Made by a program: the position numbers and the translations under genes
The notes under the pieces: generated by a model
What the model was told of the DNA's origin: nothing
The model's database searches: none
Seen by the model: the letters and a program-made list of their open reading frames with translations, nothing else
Assembly (NCBI RefSeq): GCF_045066735.1
Contig: NZ_JBISHH010000011.1
Location: 124,001-188,000, forward strand
Direction: 5' to 3'
Length of the DNA stretch: 64,000 nt
Source of the DNA: Algibacter sp045066735
GTDB taxonomy: Bacteria; Bacteroidota; Bacteroidia; Flavobacteriales; Flavobacteriaceae
Shown here: in pieces, positions 53,950-61,325 of the stretch
How positions within the stretch are numbered: position 1 is the stretch's first letter
Layout: each line of letters begins with the position of its first letter

Positions 53950-55128
53950 ATGAAACCAGATTTATTTGAAGCTCCCGATTATTATAATTTAGACGATTTA
54001 TTATCCGATGAACACAAACTAATTCGTGATACAGCTCGTGCTTGGGTAAAACGAGACGTCTCTCCTATAATAGAAGAATATGCACAAAAAGCAGAGTTTC
54101 CTAAACAAATAATAGGTGGCTTAGCAGAAATTGGAGCCTTTGGTCCATACATACCTCTGGAATATGGTGGCGCCGGTTTAGACCAAATAAGCTACGGTTT
54201 AATTATGCAAGAAATTGAACGCGGCGATTCTGGTGTGCGTTCTACTGCTTCGGTACAATCGTCTTTAGTGATGTACCCAATCTGGAAATATGGTAACGAA
54301 GCACAACGTCAAAAATATTTGCCAAAACTAGCTAATGGCACATGGATTGGTTGTTTTGGATTAACCGAGCCCGACCATGGCAGTAATCCGTCAGGAATGG
54401 TTACTAACTTTAAAGATAAAGGTGACCACTATTTATTGAATGGTGCAAAAATGTGGATTTCGAATGCGCCTTTTGCAGAGATTGCAGTTGTTTGGGCTAA
54501 GGATGAAAATGGACGTATCCATGGCTTACTTGTGGAGCGTGGCATGGAAGGTTTTTCTACTCCAGAAACCCATAATAAATGGTCGTTACGGGCTTCGGCA
54601 ACTGGCGAATTAATTTTTGATAATGTACAAATTCCGAAAGAAAATTTATTACCTAACAAATCTGGTTTAGGCGCACCTCTTGGCTGTTTGGATTCTGCGC
54701 GCTACGGTATTGCTTGGGGAGCTATTGGTGCCGCTATGGATTGTTATGATACAGCGCTACGCTATAGTAAGGAGCGTATACAGTTTGGAAAACCTATTGG
54801 ACAATTTCAATTACAGCAAAAAAAACTAGCCGAAATGATTACAGAAATCACCAAAGCGCAACTTTTAACTTGGCGTTTGGGTGTTTTACGTAATGAGAAT
54901 AAAGCGACTTCTGCCCAAATATCAATGGCTAAACGCAATAATGTAGATATGGCTATAACCATTGCTCGCGAGGCTAGACAAATGCTAGGTGGTATGGGAA
55001 TTACTGGCGAATATTCTATTATGCGTCACTCTATGAATTTAGAAAGTGTTATTACTTACGAGGGAACTCACGATATACATCTATTAATCACAGGGTTAGA
55101 TATTACAGGATTTAACGCTTTTAAGTAG
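53950..55128 (+). CDS. Acyl-CoA dehydrogenase, glutaryl-CoA dehydrogenase-like
   Basis: FAD-dependent oxidation of an acyl-CoA. Family motifs: FGLTEPDHGSNP, FAD/substrate region LNGAKMWISNAP, and the catalytic Glu in ITYEGTHDIHLL. The mix of motifs and the 392-aa length fit glutaryl-CoA dehydrogenase (gcdH), which also decarboxylates the product, in lysine and tryptophan breakdown. Substrate assignment is by resemblance only. No electron-transfer flavoprotein gene is adjacent. Confidence 0.85.
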   Translation: MKPDLFEAPDYYNLDDLLSDEHKLIRDTARAWVKRDVSPIIEEYAQKAEFPKQIIGGLAEIGAFGPYIPLEYGGAGLDQISYGLIMQEIERGDSGVRSTASVQSSLVMYPIWKYGNEAQRQKYLPKLANGTWIGCFGLTEPDHGSNPSGMVTNFKDKGDHYLLNGAKMWISNAPFAEIAVVWAKDENGRIHGLLVERGMEGFSTPETHNKWSLRASATGELIFDNVQIPKENLLPNKSGLGAPLGCLDSARYGIAWGAIGAAMDCYDTALRYSKERIQFGKPIGQFQLQQKKLAEMITEITKAQLLTWRLGVLRNENKATSAQISMAKRNNVDMAITIAREARQMLGGMGITGEYSIMRHSMNLESVITYEGTHDIHLLITGLDITGFNAFK

Positions 55129-55208
55129 ATTTGTTAAATATTTATATATTAAACGGCCTTTTCCTTAAATTTTTAAGATTACTGACATTTGACATGTTTT
55201 GTATGCGC

Positions 55209-55221
55209 TTTACGTTTTATA
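55209..55221 (+). promoter_or_regulatory. 13-nt motif shared with the gene at 53950, copy B
   Basis: TTTACGTTTTATA, 51 nt before the ATG of the PEPCK-like gene and overlapping TATATTTA (55218-55225), a one-mismatch -7 element. Confidence 0.35.
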
Positions 55222-55271
55222 TTTACGTAGAATAGAACCCTTTACACGGTTTAAAAGCATAAAACAGCATT

Positions 55272-58200
55272 ATGGAAGAATCTAGAAAAGACATCGTTCA
55301 ATTTATCAATCTACAATTAGCATCATTAGGGCAGCCTATTTACAGAGACAAAAAAGATAGTTTAGAAAAGTTTGGTGATTCAAAATTTGAAGAACTAACG
55401 AGCGGCTTAATAAAGAGCATTCGTGAAAAATCTCGGCTTTTAGCAAATCACCATTCACCTGTTGATACTAGAATTCAAAATTTTATAAACGATTATCTCC
55501 AAGATATTTCTATCGACAAACCTTACGTATTACCTAACGATACACTTATTTTGTCGAAAAAAGGACACGCAAGAGAAATTAGCTTACCACCAGATGGAAA
55601 CTCATTCCAGAGTAACAACGTAACATCGCATAGAATAAAACAAGGTATTTTAAATAATCCGTTACACGATAAACGGACAACAAAAGGTACGTTTCATATT
55701 GTGGAAGGTAATTTACCTGTTCCTTTAGATAAAAAGGAAGTTCCGAAAATTGCTTTTGCTCACTTTCTAAACGCTGCTTTTAATCCTTCAGATGAATTAA
55801 AAACATTGCCCTTTACTTCTAATCAAGAAGATAAGGCAAAAACAATAGTATCCATGCTATTAAGACCTATGGTCTGTCCGGAAGTTCCAAATGTTATTTC
55901 TAAAAAATCTTTAGAAGTCCGTTTTTTTGCTCCAGGAAGTTTAGTAAGTAATTTAGATTTTGTTGAATCTATTTTCGGAAATGCTGGCAACCCCAATTTA
56001 GCTGAAAACGACGCTGGATTAGACACAGAACATTGGACAGGGCATACAGGATGTATTATTCTAGCGCCGCAATTAAGAACCTTAAAAAAGAAAGATGTAG
56101 GATTACCACATATTGATGATGCTACCGAACGTCAGAAAAAAGAAGGCATGTGCTGGAAAAATGACGATGAGCTTTACAATGAAGGTGGTGCCTTTAAAAT
56201 TACCTGTAGAGACGACAGAGGTGTTGTTGTTACTATTATTGCCGATAATTATTACGGGTATTCTAAAAAAGAAATAAAAACACAAATAAGCTATAGTGCT
56301 AATTTATTTGGACTTGTTGAAGAAGAACACTCAGGAGGAGCTATTGCTTACCCTAGAGGTGTTATGGGGGCCATTGTAGATGGTGTTGCGTTTTCTGGGA
56401 AACATGGCGACAATTTCACGTTTGAAGATGTTAAAACATATTTAGGCGATAGAATTGAAATTCAACCAGAAAATTATGCGATAGATAAAAAATACCCGGA
56501 CATTATTTACATTCCAGAAGCATCTTACATTAATACAAACACGAATAGCATTACCTGGAAGCATAACGGAAAAGAGCACAAACTTAAGCTATCGCCTAAA
56601 AAGAAATATGTTCACCCAACGGGTAATAAATTTACTTTAGAAAAACACCCAGCCATTCCTCTTTGGCGTATAGTAAACACTATGGCCGAAGGCATATTCT
56701 GCCATAAACCTTGCACGGTTTCTGGAGGTGGTAAATCTGAAATTTCAAAATCTATGTTAAACGCTATTACATATAGCACGTTCAATATTAGAGATATTGA
56801 TGAAGATTTTAAAAAGGCCGATGAAATAATTGAATTCAACTATTCCAAACGTTGGAAAGATTACGACCCTACTCTACCGCCATCACGAAGTTTTTTAAGT
56901 AAAGGAAGAACCTTAGGTTCGGCTGTAAAATTATTAACACCATCGGATGAATGCTCTGATGAATACAACGACTTTGTAACCAACATCCCGGTACACATCC
57001 GTTCCTTAGTTCTTTTTGTAAAACGTCTTTACCGCCAAGATTTCGAAGATTTAAATTGGAAAGATTGCATGTCGGTAGAATTTATCAATGGCAAAAAAGG
57101 AACTGGTTTACTCTACAATAACACACCTGTTGTTGGTAGTTATGTACGTATTGGGTTTAATGAAAACGGTAATTGGTTACTAAATAAATTACGCTCAGAT
57201 TTTTCTGCAAGTATAAAAATTCAAACTGAAGATGATATTTCTGCTTCAATAACAATTCCACGTGAGCGCTTTAAACATCTAAGTCCTAAGTTTCAAAACA
57301 AGAGCTTAAAGGTTGTCGCAAATTGTGAATCGTACTTGTTCCAAAGGCCAGATGAAGCCATTGTTCGAGGGTATGATAAAAATGCAGAAAGAGATATTGT
57401 ATCTCCAAACACATACTTAACAAATTACGAGCTACTTAAAAAGAAAGACGCCATTGAAATTTATGAAGACACCATCAATTTTGATAAATATACACAACCT
57501 GTAAAAGACTTAATTATTAGCGTTATTAAGAGTCCAAACGAGGAAGAGTATTTTGCATTACCATCGCATACTAGAATTGTAGATGGAGAACCAACTAAAA
57601 ACCCACGTTACTTAGAGCGTAATATAAATACTGAGGAAACTAAAGAAAGTTATTTAGGTGAAATTGGTATTCGATTATTCCGTAAAATCCCATCTGAAGA
57701 CCCCGTAATTCAAGTTGTGAATGCCGTGCTACCAGGACGTAGAAATAATCCTGCCGACAGAAAAGCAGGCATACGCCCATTGGCAGTTTACAACCCAATA
57801 CATTATCAGGAAACACCAGAATTATTCATGGATTTTATTTGTAGCTTAACAGGTAAATCTCCATCTACAACTGGAGCGGGATCGGAAGGTGCTTTAACAA
57901 AAAGCCCTTTCAATATGTTAACTCCAACAACCGATTTAAACAATGCCTTATTATCACATATTTTAACAGAATCTGATGCGTTTAGCACTGCTGCGGGTTA
58001 TGTTGGCGGAGAAAATAAAGTAGATCACGATATTAGTTTACTTATACCCGAGATTTGGGCACGTTTAACTCCAGAAGATAGAGACCCTAAGCAATTAATA
58101 GAACATGGTGCACTAGAAAAAATTGAAGATTTTGAACATAATGGAAAAACTATTTTAGCTAGTAGATTGGGTTACAGAATTACAAAAACGTTCTCTTTAA

Positions 58201-58718
58201 GATGTCTAAATCGCTTGTTTGATGAGCCAACAGCTGTTTTCAACGAAAAAATGCTAAAACCAGAATTACAAGGTTTAGAAGATTATGTAGATGGAATTAA
58301 TAATATTGTTGAAGCGCAAGAAAAGGTAGCTTTAAGTTATTTTGAAGATGGTAGCATTACATCGGCCATTCCGCCATTAAAAATTCTATTAAATATTATG
58401 GCTTATGGTTCGTATGAAGGTAAACAAATTAGCGACCCAGAATTACGTAAATATTTTGACAGAGATTATGTTTTAAATAGCGATTGGTATAAAGAGCGTT
58501 TATTACTTAAACAACAAAAAGACCTGAGCTTTTATGAAGCACAAATAACCTATTTGCAAGATTTCATGCAAAACCCCAATAATGATATTCTTGTTTCTGA
58601 AATGAATATAGAAGATCGTTTACATGCCGCTAAGGAACATTACAGCAATGTAATATCTAAAGAGTATTTAAAGGAATTAGCGGGTACTATTGGCGCAGAT
58701 CCGTTGTATAGACATTAA
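55272..58718 (+). CDS. Probable pyrophosphate-type PEP carboxykinase
   Basis: 1148 aa, soluble, no signal or membrane segment. Length and several stretches resemble my memory of the PPi-dependent PEP carboxykinase of Propionibacterium and Entamoeba (about 1150 aa): the start FINLQLASLGQPIY, LLANHHSPVDTRIQNFI, KRTTKGTFHIVEGNLPVP. Inside, NYYGYSKKEIKTQISYSANL with VEEEH recalls the PEPCK substrate loop, and SGGGKSEISKS (about 484-494) looks like a P-loop. The reaction would be oxaloacetate + PPi to PEP + Pi + CO2. No ATP/GTP PEPCK signature of the standard type is present. Monocistronic, with a strong terminator. If wrong, it is a large conserved protein of unknown function. Confidence 0.65.
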   Translation: MEESRKDIVQFINLQLASLGQPIYRDKKDSLEKFGDSKFEELTSGLIKSIREKSRLLANHHSPVDTRIQNFINDYLQDISIDKPYVLPNDTLILSKKGHAREISLPPDGNSFQSNNVTSHRIKQGILNNPLHDKRTTKGTFHIVEGNLPVPLDKKEVPKIAFAHFLNAAFNPSDELKTLPFTSNQEDKAKTIVSMLLRPMVCPEVPNVISKKSLEVRFFAPGSLVSNLDFVESIFGNAGNPNLAENDAGLDTEHWTGHTGCIILAPQLRTLKKKDVGLPHIDDATERQKKEGMCWKNDDELYNEGGAFKITCRDDRGVVVTIIADNYYGYSKKEIKTQISYSANLFGLVEEEHSGGAIAYPRGVMGAIVDGVAFSGKHGDNFTFEDVKTYLGDRIEIQPENYAIDKKYPDIIYIPEASYINTNTNSITWKHNGKEHKLKLSPKKKYVHPTGNKFTLEKHPAIPLWRIVNTMAEGIFCHKPCTVSGGGKSEISKSMLNAITYSTFNIRDIDEDFKKADEIIEFNYSKRWKDYDPTLPPSRSFLSKGRTLGSAVKLLTPSDECSDEYNDFVTNIPVHIRSLVLFVKRLYRQDFEDLNWKDCMSVEFINGKKGTGLLYNNTPVVGSYVRIGFNENGNWLLNKLRSDFSASIKIQTEDDISASITIPRERFKHLSPKFQNKSLKVVANCESYLFQRPDEAIVRGYDKNAERDIVSPNTYLTNYELLKKKDAIEIYEDTINFDKYTQPVKDLIISVIKSPNEEEYFALPSHTRIVDGEPTKNPRYLERNINTEETKESYLGEIGIRLFRKIPSEDPVIQVVNAVLPGRRNNPADRKAGIRPLAVYNPIHYQETPELFMDFICSLTGKSPSTTGAGSEGALTKSPFNMLTPTTDLNNALLSHILTESDAFSTAAGYVGGENKVDHDISLLIPEIWARLTPEDRDPKQLIEHGALEKIEDFEHNGKTILASRLGYRITKTFSLRCLNRLFDEPTAVFNEKMLKPELQGLEDYVDGINNIVEAQEKVALSYFEDGSITSAIPPLKILLNIMAYGSYEGKQISDPELRKYFDRDYVLNSDWYKERLLLKQQKDLSFYEAQITYLQDFMQNPNNDILVSEMNIEDRLHAAKEHYSNVISKEYLKELAGTIGADPLYRH

Positions 58719-58739
58719 AGTATTCTTTTCTTAATTGAT

Positions 58740-58773
58740 TAAAAAGCGTTTCGAAATTGAAACGCTTTTTTTT
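58740..58773 (+). terminator. Terminator of the PEPCK-like gene
   Basis: AAAAGCGTTTC pairs with GAAACGCTTTT around a six-base loop, followed by a T run. Confidence 0.88.
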
Positions 58774-58819
58774 ATGATTTTCATTTTTATAATCTAAACC
58801 GTATCTTTAAAATAAAAAA

Positions 58820-59548
58820 ATGAAATTGAAATTGGCTTTACTTTCTATACCATTTATCGTTTTTATGCTGCTGGCATGTTCTGAGAACTCAACCATAACA
58901 CCACAAAAAGAAACTATGGAAATAGAAGTTCCCGAAATAAATTCGATTAAAATACTAGCTTTAGGTGATAGTTATACCATAGGCCAAAGTGTATGCGATA
59001 CCTGTAGATTTCCTGAGCAATTAAAATCTCAGCTGCTTCCAAAATTAGAATTAATTAATGCAATAGAACTAGAAATTATTGCTCAAACAGGATGGACAAC
59101 CTCTAACTTAATTAGCGCAATCGAGAATAAACCTGAAACGGAAAATTTTGACTTAGTAACGCTTTTAATAGGCGTTAACAATCAATACCAAGGAAAAGCC
59201 TTCTCTATTTACAGCAATGAATTTCCGCAGCTCATTAATACAGCTATTAGTAAAGCAAAATCTAATAAGACTAATGTAATCGTTATATCTATTCCAGATT
59301 ATGCTTTTACACCAGTTGGTAAAGAATTTGCAAACGTATCCGAAGACATAGATACTTATAATTCTTTTGCAGAAAACTATTGCTCAAAAAACAATATTAG
59401 CTTTGTGAATATCACAGATATTACTAGGTTAGGCTTCACAGACCCTACCCTTGTTGCTTCAGATGGTTTACATCCTTCGGAATTAGCTTATGCTAAATTT
59501 GTAGAGCGACTATTACCTGTAGCTCTTGAGAAACTCAAAAAAGAATAA
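58820..59548 (+). CDS. SGNH/GDSL-family hydrolase lipoprotein
   Basis: 242 aa. Lipoprotein signal with lipobox LLAC (Cys20). SGNH blocks: ALGDSYTIGQ (nucleophile Ser), a Gly block near QTGWTTSNL, LIGVNNQYQG (Asn) and SDGLHPSELA (Asp and His). All catalytic residues are in place. Probably an esterase or sugar-ester deacetylase at the envelope; the substrate is unknown. Confidence 0.88.
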   Translation: MKLKLALLSIPFIVFMLLACSENSTITPQKETMEIEVPEINSIKILALGDSYTIGQSVCDTCRFPEQLKSQLLPKLELINAIELEIIAQTGWTTSNLISAIENKPETENFDLVTLLIGVNNQYQGKAFSIYSNEFPQLINTAISKAKSNKTNVIVISIPDYAFTPVGKEFANVSEDIDTYNSFAENYCSKNNISFVNITDITRLGFTDPTLVASDGLHPSELAYAKFVERLLPVALEKLKKE

Positions 59549-59641
59549 AGCCGGTGTTAATAGTAATGTCTCCCATGCTTTTTACTTCTTTCATCAAAGA
59601 GATAATGAATATGCTCTCTGAAAATTTGTTACATTTACCTT

Positions 59642-60544
59642 ATGTTTTCAGCCAGAAAAAGATTAGATAATGCTTATAAAACTGCTAAAATCATCGACTT
59701 TGATGATGATAGCAAGTTTATACTCTTTAGTGATTGCCACCGCGGCGATAATAGTTTTGCCGACGATTTCTCGAACAATAGAAACATTTATTATCATGCT
59801 TTAAAGCATTATTACGATGAAGGATTTCAATATTGCGAAATTGGTGATGGAGATGAGCTTTGGGAAAACCTGTCGTTTAAATCTATTTTAGACGCTCACA
59901 AAAATGTCTATATGCTTTTAAAAAACTTCCACAAAGGCAATAGATTGCATATGATTTGGGGAAACCATGATATGGTATACAGAGACCCGAGCTATGTTAA
60001 AAAGCACCTATCCACTTATTTTGATCCGAAAACGGGTAAAGATGAAGAGTTGTTTACAGATATAAAATATCACGAAGGCATTGTTTTAAAACATTGTTCT
60101 ACTAGCCAAGAAATATTTTTAACGCATGGTCACCAAGCCGATTGGTGGAACTATTTATTCTGGAAATGGAGTCGTTTTATGGTTCGCGTATTATGGAAAC
60201 CCTTAAATGTTATGGGAATTGCCGACCCCACGAGTCCTGCTAAAAACTACACCGAACTTATAAAGGTAGAACGAAAAACGAAAAATTGGATTACCGATAA
60301 TAACAACTTAGTAACTGTAGTTGGCCATACACACAGACCTCGTTTTCCAGAACCAGGAGACATTGCGTTTTTTAATGATGGCAGCTGTGTACACCCTAGA
60401 AGTATTACAGGAATAGAAATTGAAAAAGGAAAAATTTCACTTATAAAATGGAGCATAGCCACCAAAGATGATGGTACGCTACAAATTATTAAAGATATTT
60501 TAGAAGGACCTAGAGACTTAATTGCTTATAAAACGTCTGTTTAA
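59642..60544 (+). CDS. Calcineurin-like metallophosphoesterase
   Basis: 300 aa. All five metal motifs are visible: SDCHRGDN, GDGDELWEN, WGNHDMVY, THGHQADWW and VGHTHRPRF. No signal peptide. The family acts on diverse phosphomono- and diesters; the substrate is not evident. The gene converges with the racemase gene and their stop codons overlap (60541-60544). Confidence 0.88.
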   Translation: MFSARKRLDNAYKTAKIIDFDDDSKFILFSDCHRGDNSFADDFSNNRNIYYHALKHYYDEGFQYCEIGDGDELWENLSFKSILDAHKNVYMLLKNFHKGNRLHMIWGNHDMVYRDPSYVKKHLSTYFDPKTGKDEELFTDIKYHEGIVLKHCSTSQEIFLTHGHQADWWNYLFWKWSRFMVRVLWKPLNVMGIADPTSPAKNYTELIKVERKTKNWITDNNNLVTVVGHTHRPRFPEPGDIAFFNDGSCVHPRSITGIEIEKGKISLIKWSIATKDDGTLQIIKDILEGPRDLIAYKTSV

Positions 60545-61230
60545 GTAGTAGCAAAATGGAATGCGGCATTGGCATGAATGGTTGTTGTATCGAAAACAGG
60601 CACGCTTACATCCTTTTGCTGTATAAGTAATGGAATTTCAGTACACCCCAAAATAATACCTTCTGCTCCAGTTTGTATTAATTTCTGAATGATTTTAAGA
60701 TAAATGGCTTTTGAATTTGATGTTAATTTTCCTTTAGATAATTCATCATAAATAATTCTATGAATTTCATTTCTATCATCTAACTCTGGAATTATAGTTT
60801 CTATACCAAAGGTTTTTAAAACATCAATATAGAATGTCTTTTCCATAGTATATTTTGTTCCTAATAGCGCTACTTTTTTTAAACCTTTACTTAATATTTG
60901 TTTTGAAGTTGCTTCTGCAATATGTATTACTGGAATGTTCACAGCTGCTTCCACAGCACCAATAGTTAAATGCATGGTATTAGCGCAAATTAAAATACAA
61001 GCAGCTCCTGCACGCTCTAAACTTAATGCTGAGCTACTCATTACTTCATTTAATATATCCCACCTATTTTCCGATTGTAATTTTGAAATTTCTCCAAAAT
61101 CTACTGAATTAACAACAACTTTAGCAGAATGTGGTTCACCATACTTGGACGCCGCTAATTGATTTAAAACTCGATAGTATAACACTGTAGATTCGGGAGT
61201 AATGCCTCCAATTAAGCCTATTGTTTTCAT
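60541..61230 (-). CDS. Aspartate/glutamate racemase family protein
   Basis: 229 aa. N-terminal GLIGGITPESTVLYYR and the two catalytic cysteines in ILICANTMH and ILGCTEIPLLI mark the YgeA/aspartate racemase group. It racemises an acidic or broad-range amino acid, PLP-independent. It is distinct from murI in this window and may supply another D-amino acid. Overlaps the phosphoesterase gene tail to tail. Confidence 0.88.
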   Translation of the reverse strand: MKTIGLIGGITPESTVLYYRVLNQLAASKYGEPHSAKVVVNSVDFGEISKLQSENRWDILNEVMSSSALSLERAGAACILICANTMHLTIGAVEAAVNIPVIHIAEATSKQILSKGLKKVALLGTKYTMEKTFYIDVLKTFGIETIIPELDDRNEIHRIIYDELSKGKLTSNSKAIYLKIIQKLIQTGAEGIILGCTEIPLLIQQKDVSVPVFDTTTIHANAAFHFATT

Positions 61231-61269
61231 ATTATTAAAAATAGTGCTATTCCATCAACTTACAAAACA

Positions 61270-61301
61270 AAAAAAGCCAGAACTTAAGTTCTGGCTTTTT
61301 T
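61270..61301 (-). terminator. Terminator of infB
   Basis: AAAAAGCCAGAACTT is followed directly by its reverse complement AAGTTCTGGCTTTTT, a perfect palindrome with A and T runs on either side. Confidence 0.85.
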
Positions 61302-61325
61302 ATAATTTATAAAGTTAATTTTTAA

